From assembly GCF_001431485.1 (NCBI RefSeq), contig NZ_LDJM01000014.1, forward strand, positions 1-64,000: a DNA stretch of 64,000 bases, read 5' to 3'. Each line of letters begins with the position of its first letter. Within the stretch, counting starts at the first letter, position 1. This document shows, piece by piece, positions 55,215 to 64,000 of this stretch. The stretch is from Stenotrophomonas ginsengisoli. GTDB lineage: Bacteria > Pseudomonadota > Gammaproteobacteria > Xanthomonadales > Xanthomonadaceae. Under the pieces are notes generated by a model. It had not been told where the DNA came from and did no database searches. It saw nothing but the letters and a program-made list of their open reading frames with translations. Made by a program: the position numbers and the translations under genes.

Positions 55215-56213
55215 TCAGCAAAGCTCCCGTCCTTCCCCGGTCACCGCAATGGCCGCTTCGACCAACTCCCAACCAGCGCCGGGACGGTGAGCCCCCTCGC
55301 TGAGCACCTGGCGGAAGGCCCGCCCGCCGGGCTGGCCGGCGTACAGGCCGAGCAGGTGCTTGCTGATGTGCTTGAGCGCCACGCCGCGCTCCAGCCAGCC
55401 CTGCACATACGGCTGCATCTGTCGCAGCAGCTCGGTACGGCTGCGCACCGCCATGCCGGTCTGCGCCGCCTCGACCAGGTGCAGCACATACGGGTCGTGA
55501 TAGGCGATACGGCCCAGCATCACCCCGTCCACCTGCTGCAGGTGGGCCTGCACGGCTTCCAGGCTGGCGATGCCGCCATTGAGCACCACCGGCAGCTGCG
55601 GGCGTTCGGCCTTCAGGCGGTAGGCCCAGTCGTACTTGAGCGGCGGAATCTCGCGGTTTTCCTTGGGCGAGAGCCCTTTGAGCCAGGCGTTGCGCGCATG
55701 CACGATGACCATGTCCGCGCCGGCGGCCACCTGGGCATCGACAAAGGCGGCGAACTGCTCGTAATCATTGTCCTCGTCCACTCCCAGGCGGCACTTCACC
55801 GTGACCGGGATGTCCACCGCGGCCACCATCGCCGCCACGCACTCGGCCACCAGGGCCGGCTCGCGCATCAGGCAGGCACCGAAGCGTCCGGCCTGGACCC
55901 GGTCGGACGGGCAGCCGCAGTTGAGGTTGATCTCGTCATAGCCCCAGGCCGCTGCCACCTGCGCGGCCTGGGCCAGCAGGGCCGGATCACTGCCGCCCAG
56001 CTGCAGCGCCACCGGGTTGTCGCAAGCATCGTGGCCGAGGTGGCGTTCGCGGTCGCCATGCAGGATGGCATTGGCATGCATCATCTCGCTGTACAAGCGC
56101 GCGCCCGGGGCCAGAAGGCGATGGAAATAGCGGCAATGGCGGTCGGTCCAGTCCAGCATCGGGGCGACAGACAGTCGGAGCGAATCGGTATAGGCGCGGT
56201 TGGCGGTGGTCAC
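55215..56213 (-). CDS. dusA: tRNA-dihydrouridine synthase A
   Basis: FMN-dependent reduction of uridines at positions 20/20a of tRNA. The 332-residue product (GTG at 56213) is close to the 330 residues of E. coli DusA and has SVAPMLDWTDRH at the start, the catalytic Cys101 in NLNCGCP, and the conserved VKCRLGVD. A longer frame to 56273 exists; the shorter start is preferred for length. Confidence 0.9.
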   Translation of the reverse strand: MTTANRAYTDSLRLSVAPMLDWTDRHCRYFHRLLAPGARLYSEMMHANAILHGDRERHLGHDACDNPVALQLGGSDPALLAQAAQVAAAWGYDEINLNCGCPSDRVQAGRFGACLMREPALVAECVAAMVAAVDIPVTVKCRLGVDEDNDYEQFAAFVDAQVAAGADMVIVHARNAWLKGLSPKENREIPPLKYDWAYRLKAERPQLPVVLNGGIASLEAVQAHLQQVDGVMLGRIAYHDPYVLHLVEAAQTGMAVRSRTELLRQMQPYVQGWLERGVALKHISKHLLGLYAGQPGGRAFRQVLSEGAHRPGAGWELVEAAIAVTGEGRELC

Positions 56214-56455
56214 GATCTCAGGGTCCTGCGGCGGGGTGCCCACCCAGTCCGGACAACCATGGCGGCGCAACAATTCAACGAAGGCGACAGGATAAACGAT
56301 GCGCTTTTAATCCCGCCCTGCTGGCCCGGGTGCTGCCCGCCCTTGAGGGTGGTGCGGCAGTGGCAGACAATCGTCGGCTTGTGACCGTCCTCGCAGAAAC
56401 GGGCCACACGCCCACACCATCCGTGATCCATCGCACCCCTACAGGCAGTCCACGC

Positions 56456-58285
56456 ATGCTCAGCGACAGCAACCACGATCCCCTGGCCCTGGTGCCGTTG
56501 TTCGCCAGCCTCCAGGCCGACGACCGTGCCCTGTTGCTGGAACAGATGCAGCTGGTCAGCCTGCGCAAGGGCGAGTACCTGGTGCGCCAGGGCGAAGAGG
56601 CCGATTGCCTGTACTACGTGCTGCGCGGGCGCCTGGATGTGCTGCGTGACGGCCACCAGCTGGTGGCGGAGATCGGCAGTGGTGAACCGGTCGGTGAGAT
56701 TGCCTTCTTTGCCGACACCCTGCGCACCGCCGATGTCATGGCCAGCCGCGACAGCCAGCTGTTGCGCCTGGGCCGCAGCGAATTCGAGCAGGTCAGCGCA
56801 CTGCAGCCGCAGCTGGTGCAGTCGATCCTGCGCACCTTCGGCCGCCGCCTGGCCAGCGCCACCACCGGTGCACCGGTCCTGCCACCGCGGGTACCTGACA
56901 CCATCGGCCTGTGCCCGGCCGGTGCCGACACCCTGCCGCCGGACCTGGTGCAGGACCTGTGCTCGGCCTTGATCGCCCAGGCCGGCAGCTGCCATGTGCT
57001 GGAGGCCGGGCACCTGCCGGAAGGGCTGGACCCGGACAACGAATACCTGCTCTCTGACTGGTTGGCCGCCCAGGAAAAGGCCCATGGCCGCCTGCTGATC
57101 GTTACCGGCCAGGGCAACCCGCACTGGGACAAGGCCGCGCTGCGCCACTGCGACCAACTGCTGCTGTGCGGCCAGCTCGACCGGGCCGATGAGCACACCG
57201 ATGCCGCTGTGCCGTTGCACGCACTGGAGGCGGACATGCTCGGCCGCTTCCGCAACCGGCATATCGGCCTGCTGCTGTGGCGGGCACACAGTGGGCAGGC
57301 CATCGCCCATACCCGGCGCTGGTTGGCCAACCGCCCGGCCCATCTGCACCACCATGTGGTGCGCGGCAACCCGGCCCATTTCCAGCGAGTGGCCCGTCTG
57401 TTGACCGGACGCGCCCTGGGCGCGGTGTTCGGCGGCGGTGGCGCCCTGGGCGCCGGGCACATCGGCGCGCTGCGGGCACTGTTGAATGCCGGCCTGGAGC
57501 TGGACATCGTCGGCGGCACCTCGATCGGCTCCAGCGTGGCGATGGCCTGCGCTGCCGGTGAGACGCCACAGCAGATGATGGAAGCGTTCAACTACTTCTT
57601 CCTGGACAAGAAGGCCTTTGGTCACTATGCCCCGCCGCTGTATGGCCTGATTGACCAGCGCCATGTCGATGCCAGCCTGCGCGAGCGCTACGGCGACACC
57701 CGCCTGGAAGACCTGGACCTGAACTGCTACGTGGTGGCGGCCAACCTGAGCACCAACCAGAGCGAGATCCTGCGCAGCGGTCCGTGCTGGGAAGCCATGC
57801 GCATGTCGGCCTCGATCCCGGTGGCGCTGGCGCCATGGATCAACCGCAACGGCGATGTGCTGGTGGATGGCGGGCTGATCGACAACGTGCCGGCCTCGGT
57901 CATGCACGGCATCAAGCCGGGCCCGAACCTGGTGTTCATGCTCTCCCCCGGCGAGCGCTGGCAGGTCAAGACCGCCTACGACCAACTGCCCTCACGCCTG
58001 CGCCAGCTGTGGCAGCTGCTGCGGGGCGGCAAAGGCCAGGGCGACTTCCCGCGCATCGGCCAGACCGTGGCCCGTTCGATGCAGATCGCCTCCAACAGCG
58101 CCCTGGTGGCCAGCCGCCGCAGTGGCGACCGCCTGGTGCAGCCACCGACCGTGCCGGGCATGGCCCTGACCGCCTGGAAGATGGGCAATGCCCAGGAGCA
58201 GGCCGGCTATGACTATGCCTGCCGCTGGCTGGAGCAACAGGGCGGCCTGGACGCCCTGCTGGCCTGGCGCGACGGCCGGCACTGA
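56456..58285 (+). CDS. cNMP-binding patatin-like phospholipase (NTE family)
   Basis: A 609-residue protein: an N-terminal cyclic-nucleotide-binding fold (about 10-125, with GEPVGEIAFF), a linker, and a C-terminal patatin domain from about 320 with oxyanion GGGGALGAGH, the nucleophile Ser356 in GTSIG and Asp471 in DGG. Similar to bacterial relatives of neuropathy target esterase and RssA. The start ATG at 56456 is preferred over upstream frames. With a nucleotide cyclase gene 400 bases downstream on the other strand, cyclic-nucleotide control of lipid hydrolysis is an attractive inference. Confidence 0.88.
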   Translation: MLSDSNHDPLALVPLFASLQADDRALLLEQMQLVSLRKGEYLVRQGEEADCLYYVLRGRLDVLRDGHQLVAEIGSGEPVGEIAFFADTLRTADVMASRDSQLLRLGRSEFEQVSALQPQLVQSILRTFGRRLASATTGAPVLPPRVPDTIGLCPAGADTLPPDLVQDLCSALIAQAGSCHVLEAGHLPEGLDPDNEYLLSDWLAAQEKAHGRLLIVTGQGNPHWDKAALRHCDQLLLCGQLDRADEHTDAAVPLHALEADMLGRFRNRHIGLLLWRAHSGQAIAHTRRWLANRPAHLHHHVVRGNPAHFQRVARLLTGRALGAVFGGGGALGAGHIGALRALLNAGLELDIVGGTSIGSSVAMACAAGETPQQMMEAFNYFFLDKKAFGHYAPPLYGLIDQRHVDASLRERYGDTRLEDLDLNCYVVAANLSTNQSEILRSGPCWEAMRMSASIPVALAPWINRNGDVLVDGGLIDNVPASVMHGIKPGPNLVFMLSPGERWQVKTAYDQLPSRLRQLWQLLRGGKGQGDFPRIGQTVARSMQIASNSALVASRRSGDRLVQPPTVPGMALTAWKMGNAQEQAGYDYACRWLEQQGGLDALLAWRDGRH

Positions 58286-58303
58286 GCGAAGTGCCCCGGT
58301 GGC

Positions 58304-58654
58304 TTACCAGCCGCCAGTCAAACCGGTCGCCAGCAACACCACCCACACGGCCTTGCAGGCCACATGCAGGGCCTGGTCGGTATTGAAACCGATGCGCCGG
58401 GCACACTTGCAGTCATCAATGACAAAGTGCGCCAGCACCTCCAGCACGCCCAGCAACAGGCTGCCGGTGATCAGACCGACCATGCCGCCATGAATGACCG
58501 CATGCGCGCCCAATGCCTGGTACCACGGCACGCCCGGCACGGGATTGAAACGGTTCTTGGCCCGGGCCAGGAACTCGCCCTGCAAGGGATAGTCGGCCAG
58601 TGCATGCGCGGCCACCAGCAACGCAAACAGGCCCAACGCGGCGTAATGATCCAT
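58304..58654 (-). CDS. DUF3307-family membrane protein
   Basis: A 116-residue integral membrane protein with the pattern HALADYPLQGEFLARAKN, AHAVIHGGMVGLI and HFVIDDCKC, typical of DUF3307, known from chromosomes and phages. Convergent with the patatin gene by 18 bases and 36 bases downstream of the cyclase gene stop. Function unknown. Confidence 0.8.
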   Translation of the reverse strand: MDHYAALGLFALLVAAHALADYPLQGEFLARAKNRFNPVPGVPWYQALGAHAVIHGGMVGLITGSLLLGVLEVLAHFVIDDCKCARRIGFNTDQALHVACKAVWVVLLATGLTGGW

Positions 58655-58690
58655 AACCCTCCCGACAACGCTTGCAGTGACCCGACAGGC

Positions 58691-60898
58691 TTATTTGCTG
58701 CCGGCCACATGGACCCCGGACCAGTGCCCGGGAGGTGATTGTTCCAGCCCGGCCAGACGCTGGCGCAGGATGCCATAAAAGCCTTGCAGCTCTGACCACG
58801 GCTCGGCGGACAAGCGATCCAGTGCGGCCAGTGCGGCGGCAAACTGGCCATCCAGGTACAGGCCGATCATCGCCATGTGGCGCTGCGCGAAAGCCTGGAA
58901 CTGCGGGCAGGCAGCCAACTCTGCATCCCCGAGCAGCACATGCAGATCAACCGCTTCGGCGCGCCCGACCACCTGCACCCGGTCCAGCATCAGGGTGGCC
59001 AGATCCGGCACCTGCGCCTGCACCGCCCCGGTGATGAGCACATCCACCGCGTACTGCTTGGTCAGCCCCTCGACCCGGGCGGCGAGATTGACGGTGTCGC
59101 CGATGGCCGAATAGGAAAACCGCTGGGTCGAGCCGAGGTTGCCCACGCAGGCCAGGCCGGTGTGGAGCCCGATCCCTACCTGCAGTGCCTGGGCCTGGCC
59201 GGCGTTATGTGCCCGCACTGCCGCCACCATGCCCAGTGCCCCCAGGCAGGCCTTGCGCGGATGCGCATCGATGTCCAGTGGCGCATTCCAGAACGCCATG
59301 ATGGCATCACCGATGTACTTGTCGATGGTGGCCTCGTGGGCCAGCAGGACTTCGGTCATCGGCGTCAGCAGGCCGTTGAGCAGGGCGGTCAGGGCATCGG
59401 GCGCCAGCGATTCGGACAGGCTGGTGAAGCCACGGATATCGGAAAACAGCACGCTGATCTGCCGGCTCTCACCGCCCAGACGCAGGGCTTTGGGATCCTC
59501 GGCCAGGCGCTGCACCAGGGTCGGTGACAGATAGCGCCCGAAAGCCTCGCGCACCTGGCGCTTTTCACGGTTACCTGCAAACAGCAGCAAGGGCATCATG
59601 CCGATGAACAGCAGGCCCAGGCTGAGCACGCCGGGCAACGGATCAAGCAGCCAGTGCTGGCGGCTGTATCCCCACCAGCTGGCCGCCAGCAGGCCACCCA
59701 GCAGCACCAGCAAGGCCAGGCTGGCCGGCAGCGCGCGGCCGGGCAGCATCGCCAGCAACAACACCCCCCCGGCCAGCAGGGCCAGCAGCACTTCTGCCCC
59801 GCGTGCCCAGTCCGGGCGGATCAGGTACTGGCCATTGAGGGCCTGGTCCACCAACTCGGCATGCACGTTGACCCCGGGCACGGCCGCGGCCAGCGGTGTG
59901 GCCACGATATCGCGCAGGCCGATGGCCGAAGTGCCGATCAACACCACACGCCCGTCCAGCACGCCATCGTCCAGCGCCGGTGCGTCCTGCAGCAGCTGCC
60001 AGGCCGGAATCACCGGCATGTGCGGCATGCCCGAATAATGGATGCGCACGCTGCCATCGGCCTGGCTGGGGATGTCCAGCATGCCCACGCGCAGATCGGT
60101 CAAAGCCGGCTGCAGGCCGGCCTGCTCGCCACTGGCATCGCTGCTGCGCAGCTGCACGCCACTGGCTCCCTGGGCCACACGCAGCGCCTCCACCGCCAGA
60201 CCGGGGTACAACTGGCCACCGCCCTGGGCGATCAACGGCATCTGCCGGATCACATTGTCCGCCGCCGGGGGAAAGGAAAAACTGCCGATGCCACTGGCCG
60301 CGGCGCTCAGTGATGGCAGGTTGTCCAGGCCACCGCGGTAGTCGGGCAGGTACTGGCGCGGGTCACTGCCGGCATGGGCGATGCCCGCCAGCGGTGCGCC
60401 CACGCTGCCGGATCCTTCGTTGCTCAGCGCCACCCCCATCACCACGCGATTGCGGGCAATGGCGGCGGCAAAGGCCAGATCGTTGTCCAGCAGCTCCGGT
60501 GCCAACCCGGCCTGCAGATGGATACCGCGCTGCTGCAGGCGTTCCACCTGGGCCAGCAAGGAGGTGCGGTCGGCTTCGGTAAAGGCCATGTCGAAGGCAA
60601 TCACGGCCGCACCGCGCTGGCCCAGCGCATCAACCAGTGCCCCCACGCGGTCGCGTGGCCACGGCCATTGCCCCAGCCGTGCCAACGAGGCCTCGTCGAT
60701 GTCCACCACCACCACCCCGGGCTCCAGGGTAGCGCTGCGGGGCTGGGCACGCTGCCAACCATCGTGCAGCAGGGCCGTCAGGCGACCCATGCCGTCACGG
60801 AACACCACATCCAGCAGCAGGGCCAGCACCAGCAGCAGCATCCCGACCAGCACAAAGCGCAGCCGCTGCGGCAAGCGGGAAAAGCGTCGACGGCTCAC
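58691..60898 (-). CDS. CHASE2-domain adenylate/guanylate cyclase
   Basis: A 735-residue membrane enzyme predicted to sense something outside the membrane and make cAMP or cGMP. Topology: one N-terminal membrane segment (about 13-32), a large periplasmic CHASE2 domain (to about 330), three further hydrophobic segments (about 350-440), then a class III cyclase domain. The metal-binding aspartates are Asp487 in FSDIRGF and Asp531 in KYIGDAIMAF. It starts at GTG, whose GTGA overlaps the stop of the FecR-domain gene, so it is co-translated with it. Confidence 0.93.
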   Translation of the reverse strand: MSRRRFSRLPQRLRFVLVGMLLLVLALLLDVVFRDGMGRLTALLHDGWQRAQPRSATLEPGVVVVDIDEASLARLGQWPWPRDRVGALVDALGQRGAAVIAFDMAFTEADRTSLLAQVERLQQRGIHLQAGLAPELLDNDLAFAAAIARNRVVMGVALSNEGSGSVGAPLAGIAHAGSDPRQYLPDYRGGLDNLPSLSAAASGIGSFSFPPAADNVIRQMPLIAQGGGQLYPGLAVEALRVAQGASGVQLRSSDASGEQAGLQPALTDLRVGMLDIPSQADGSVRIHYSGMPHMPVIPAWQLLQDAPALDDGVLDGRVVLIGTSAIGLRDIVATPLAAAVPGVNVHAELVDQALNGQYLIRPDWARGAEVLLALLAGGVLLLAMLPGRALPASLALLVLLGGLLAASWWGYSRQHWLLDPLPGVLSLGLLFIGMMPLLLFAGNREKRQVREAFGRYLSPTLVQRLAEDPKALRLGGESRQISVLFSDIRGFTSLSESLAPDALTALLNGLLTPMTEVLLAHEATIDKYIGDAIMAFWNAPLDIDAHPRKACLGALGMVAAVRAHNAGQAQALQVGIGLHTGLACVGNLGSTQRFSYSAIGDTVNLAARVEGLTKQYAVDVLITGAVQAQVPDLATLMLDRVQVVGRAEAVDLHVLLGDAELAACPQFQAFAQRHMAMIGLYLDGQFAAALAALDRLSAEPWSELQGFYGILRQRLAGLEQSPPGHWSGVHVAGSK

Positions 60899-62709
60899 GG
60901 CTGTTGTGCCCCGCCACTGCCATCACGGGTGCCACCGAACACCCCGCTGGCCGACCAGCCCGCATTGGCATCATCAGCCGAGAAGGTACCGATCATCGCG
61001 GCCGCCGGGTCGCTGCCATCGGAGGCAAAACCGGCCTGGTACTGGCCGTTGATATCGGCACCGTCACTCAACTCCCCCTGGAAGCCCCAGGCCAGCATGC
61101 CGCTGTTGTTGATGTCCAGATTGCTGCTGCCAAAGCTGCGGCCATCGAAATTACTGATCTGCAGGCTGCCCTGGCCACTGCCAAAATCCACCACCGCCTG
61201 GAAATCGCCCTGTACGCCATGGGTGATGTCCACCCCATCACTGACCATGCCCACCGCATGGCCGTTGTAGGTGGCCTGCCCGCTCTGCGGCAGCTCGGCC
61301 ACCTCGCTGAGCTGGCCTGCCACCCAGTAACCATCAAAGGGGCCATAGCTGGTGCCATTGCCCTCGATGCCGGCATTCCAGCGGCCCCAGGTCAGGTAAT
61401 CGCAGTCACACAGCAGGGTCGGATCGGCAGCCGACTGCAGGGTATTGGGCGCATTCGGATCAAGGGTGATGTTGCTGCCATCAAAATCATTGTCAGCGGC
61501 ATAACGGCCCTCGCTGCCTTCCAGCTCCCAGCTCAGTCCCTCCCACTGCATGGGGGAAATCCGTGCACTGACCGTGCTGTTGGCGGTGCTGAAGGTCAGC
61601 TCTGCGGTACCCGGCATACGCGTCTGGCCACTGGCATCCAGCGCCCCGGCAAAGCCGCGATAGCTGCCCTCCAGGGTTTGTGCGGGTGCCGGCGCAGGCG
61701 CAGGCTCTGGAGCGGGTGCAGGCGCAGGTTCCGGGGCCGGCGCGGGAGCAGGCTCTGGAGCGGGTGCAGGCGCAGGTTCCGGGGCCGGTGCGGGAGCAGG
61801 CTCTGGAGCGGGTGCAGGCGCAGGTTCCGGAGCAGGTGCCGGCGGCTGCGGCATTGGCGAAGGCACATCGACAGGAGGCAATTGACGGATCAACTCCAGC
61901 AACTGCTGCTGCAGCTGCTGCTCGGCCAGTGCCAACCCGGGGCTGCCATCGGTCTGCAGCGGTTGGCTGCGGTCGGTGGTGTCCTCGGGCATCGGTGCCC
62001 CACTGAATCCGGCCAGCCCATTGGGCGCAGCGCCCAGGCCACCTGCATCACCGGCCAGGGGTTGGCCGGCACCCGGAGCACCGGCAGGCACCTGACCGGG
62101 GTTGAGCGGTTGCTGGATCGACGCATGGCGGATCACCCCGCAGCCATCGCCATCGGTACTGACCAACATCGATTGCCCGCCTGCCGACAACGCGCCACCG
62201 GCACCGTTGTTGCAGCTCAGGCTGACCCCATCACCGTAATGCAGGTCGATGCGCAGCGGCCCCGGGCCGTCACCGGGCAGGGCGAAATCCACGATCGCGC
62301 CACGGATGCCGGCGACCCCCACCGGCGTCTTCACCGTGGCCGACCCGCCCGGCTTGGATGCGGCGCCACCGATGAAACGCAACACACCCCTGCCGGCACT
62401 GGCCGCTACCCGCGCAGTCCCGCGCCGTGGGTCGTAGACGAACTCATCAATGGTCAGCGCCGAACGCGGGCCGATGGTGAAACTGGTGCCATCGGCCAGC
62501 AGGATCTGGACCACGCCGTTGGCATCGGTCTGGAAGTGCTGGTTGTGCAGCACATGGTCGCCCAGGCGGACCTGGCGCAGTGCGCCTTGGCCGCTGCGGC
62601 TGCTGGCCGCCGGCGAAACACCGGCAGCGGTGCCCACCTGTTGCGCCCAGGCCGGCACGCTGAGCAGCAGTGCGCTGGTGATGGCGATGGTCTGTGTGTG
62701 CTTGGCCAT
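60895..62709 (-). CDS. FecR-domain surface/periplasmic protein with PAPAPE repeats
   Basis: A 604-residue exported protein: signal peptide (about 1-18, AWA-QQ), a FecR-like domain (about 40-150, with FTIGPRSALTIDEFVYDP and VKTPVGVAGIRG), a long linker, PAPAPE repeats of roughly 48 residues, and a C-terminal beta-rich domain (about 345-590) with many aspartates and glycines. GAGG before ATG. Sits between a TPR-barrel gene and the cyclase gene. FecR domains of this kind often pair with CHASE2 cyclases. Confidence 0.85.
   Translation of the reverse strand: MAKHTQTIAITSALLLSVPAWAQQVGTAAGVSPAASSRSGQGALRQVRLGDHVLHNQHFQTDANGVVQILLADGTSFTIGPRSALTIDEFVYDPRRGTARVAASAGRGVLRFIGGAASKPGGSATVKTPVGVAGIRGAIVDFALPGDGPGPLRIDLHYGDGVSLSCNNGAGGALSAGGQSMLVSTDGDGCGVIRHASIQQPLNPGQVPAGAPGAGQPLAGDAGGLGAAPNGLAGFSGAPMPEDTTDRSQPLQTDGSPGLALAEQQLQQQLLELIRQLPPVDVPSPMPQPPAPAPEPAPAPAPEPAPAPAPEPAPAPAPEPAPAPAPEPAPAPAPEPAPAPAPAQTLEGSYRGFAGALDASGQTRMPGTAELTFSTANSTVSARISPMQWEGLSWELEGSEGRYAADNDFDGSNITLDPNAPNTLQSAADPTLLCDCDYLTWGRWNAGIEGNGTSYGPFDGYWVAGQLSEVAELPQSGQATYNGHAVGMVSDGVDITHGVQGDFQAVVDFGSGQGSLQISNFDGRSFGSSNLDINNSGMLAWGFQGELSDGADINGQYQAGFASDGSDPAAAMIGTFSADDANAGWSASGVFGGTRDGSGGAQQP
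61704..61838. repeat. 48-base tandem repeat coding for Pro-Ala-Glu linker
   Basis: Near-identical 48-base units begin at 61704, 61752 and 61800 (the last partial), inside the FecR-domain gene. Each encodes 16 residues of the PAPAPEPA linker. Copy number is likely to vary among strains and would change linker length only, because 48 is a multiple of three. Confidence 0.9.
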
Positions 62710-62717
62710 GGGAATCC

Positions 62718-64000
62718 TCAAAACTGCCAGGCCAGCGACATGCCGGCATAACGGTTGCTGTAGTCACGCAACGCGTAATTGGACTGCACGCGGCGCCAAC
62801 CGGCGTACAGCTGCAACTGGGTGGCCGGTGTCAACGGCACGCTGGTGACCCACTGCAGCAGCTGCTCATCGCTGCGCTGGGCATGCTGCGCATCGATCAC
62901 CGGCATCGGCGCGTCGGCATGCCGCCAGGCCTGCTGCAGGCTCAGCGAACTGGTCCAGGGCTTGCCGCCCTGGCCCAGCAGCGGACGGTGGCGATGGCTG
63001 GCGCCCAGCTGCAGACGTGGCTCGTGATAGCTGTCCCACGCCGTGCGTGCATTGCGCTGTTCCCAGACCAAGCCGGCCATCCATTGCCAGTTGTCGCTGC
63101 CCTGCTGCGAGAACAGCACACTGCTGCGCCAACGCTGGCCGGAAAAATCACGTGCCGAGGCCGAAGCCGCCTGCGGGGTGTAACGCTCATCGCGCCAGTC
63201 CAGCCCCAGCTGCAGCGCCGACTGGCGCGCCACCGACCAGCGCAGGCCACTGCTGATGCCGTGGTTGTTCTGGTAACGGCTGCCATCGAGCCAGCTCTGT
63301 GCCAGCACCAGCGAGGTCCACCAGCGTCCCTGGCGCAGGCCTGTCGCCTCCACCGACAGGTCCGGGCCGATGCGCAGTTCGGCCATCTGGCTGTCCAGCC
63401 GGTCCAGCTCGCGGTAATGGTTGCTGCTGGCATTGAAGGCCACATCCAGCAGGTGGCCGCTGCCGCCCAGGGGCTGGCGCTGGCGCAGGCCCAGGGCCAG
63501 CTGGGTGCTCTGGTCACTGGCCGCACGGGCTTCGGGAGCCAGCTCGAACTCCAGCCCGTTGAGGCTGATGCTGCCGATATCCGGCGCGGCGTTGGCATTG
63601 CTCTCCGCCCGCAGGCCGATGCTGGCGCGGCCACTGAAGCCCCCTTGCTGGCGGCGCTGCCCGGTGATCTGGGCCAGATAGCCGTTGATGCGCAGGCGCA
63701 CATTGTCCGGAGTGTCGGCACGCGCCAGTACCTGCGCAAACAAGGCCTCGGCCTGGGCCTGGGCGCCAAGGCGGTAGTACAGCGCGGCCAGCTCCAGCTG
63801 CAGGCGTGGCGTGTCCGGATGCTGGATCAACAGGCGCTCGTAGGTGGCAATGGCCGCCTCGTAATCACCCAGCCGGGTGGACAGCACCGCATAGGCGAAG
63901 CCGGCGTCGATATCGCCCGGTTCGGCCAGGATGCGCTCGAACAACTGCCGCCGCTGCGCCTCCAGCACATCGACCTGGGCCGCATCGACCTGCGCCGGCA
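62718..64000 (-). CDS. TPR plus beta-barrel outer-membrane protein (5' end outside window)
   Basis: The reading frame is open to the window edge, so the start is missing; 427 codons are visible. TPR repeats (for example YEAAIATYERLLIQHPDTPRLQLELAALYYRLG) are followed by a C-terminal domain of about 290 residues with alternating strands and the terminal phenylalanine (SLAWQF) usual for outer-membrane barrels. The layout matches Slam-like (DUF560) proteins, which move lipoproteins to the surface. The stop is eight bases before the FecR-domain gene. Confidence 0.82.
   Translation of the reverse strand, partial: PAQVDAAQVDVLEAQRRQLFERILAEPGDIDAGFAYAVLSTRLGDYEAAIATYERLLIQHPDTPRLQLELAALYYRLGAQAQAEALFAQVLARADTPDNVRLRINGYLAQITGQRRQQGGFSGRASIGLRAESNANAAPDIGSISLNGLEFELAPEARAASDQSTQLALGLRQRQPLGGSGHLLDVAFNASSNHYRELDRLDSQMAELRIGPDLSVEATGLRQGRWWTSLVLAQSWLDGSRYQNNHGISSGLRWSVARQSALQLGLDWRDERYTPQAASASARDFSGQRWRSSVLFSQQGSDNWQWMAGLVWEQRNARTAWDSYHEPRLQLGASHRHRPLLGQGGKPWTSSLSLQQAWRHADAPMPVIDAQHAQRSDEQLLQWVTSVPLTPATQLQLYAGWRRVQSNYALRDYSNRYAGMSLAWQF

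Overview
The window is about 64 kb of high-GC chromosomal DNA from a gammaproteobacterium. Gene content and order point to the Xanthomonadaceae, most likely Stenotrophomonas or a close relative: xthA/pyrE divergent, coaBC-dut-algC, argS followed by a SPOR protein, divergent speA/speE, comF-bioF-bioH-bioC, a PhoPQ-like pair, and TrpS with a C-terminal extension. The genus is inferred from recall. No 16S rRNA is inside the window, although two tandem leftward promoters at the left edge look like those of an rRNA operon just outside it.

Layout. 0-8 kb: rRNA-type promoters, tyrS, a MepM-like murein endopeptidase with anmK, an AmpG permease coupled to exonuclease III, pyrE. 8-17.6 kb: phosphomannomutase/phosphoglucomutase with a long membrane N-terminus, dut, coaBC, radC, argS with a SPOR protein, a short-chain dehydrogenase, a 31-residue membrane peptide with a zinc-ribbon protein, and a secreted protein. 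17.6-21 kb: an accessory islet (WYL regulator, P-loop GTPase, YaaW-family protein) whose last two genes are visibly AT-richer than their surroundings. 21-29.5 kb: speA/speE, a small kinase-like protein, a PII protein, ubiK, comM, an orphan VirB5/VirB6-like pair, a hexanucleotide tandem repeat and tRNA-Arg.

29.5-39 kb: ubiA, comF, a BioF homologue that lacks the PLP lysine, bioH, bioC, a SnoaL-like protein, a YdcF-like protein, a tyrosine/glycine-rich lipoprotein and mnmG. The gap before mnmG holds two terminators facing each other. 39-48.7 kb: a leftward run with two EamA transporters, an M28 peptidase, a DUF4344 protein, a beta-lactamase-fold protein, trpS, a CsbD-like protein, two tandem entericidin-like lipoproteins and arginase. 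48.7-58.7 kb: tRNA-Thr, SPOR-coaX-birA, mtfA, phoQ/phoP with a PepSY protein, dusA, a cNMP-binding patatin phospholipase. 58.7-64 kb: an operon of a TPR beta-barrel protein (cut by the window edge), a FecR-domain protein and a CHASE2 adenylate/guanylate cyclase.

Most genes are housekeeping. Functional themes are peptidoglycan recycling (mepM, anmK, ampG), polyamine and arginine metabolism (speA, speE, rocF), biotin synthesis and use (bioF-like, bioH, bioC, birA) and envelope signalling (PhoPQ, CHASE2 cyclase/FecR/TPR barrel). The best candidates for something undescribed are the WYL-GTPase-YaaW islet, the BioF pseudo-enzyme, the VirB5/VirB6 pair and the terminal cyclase operon.
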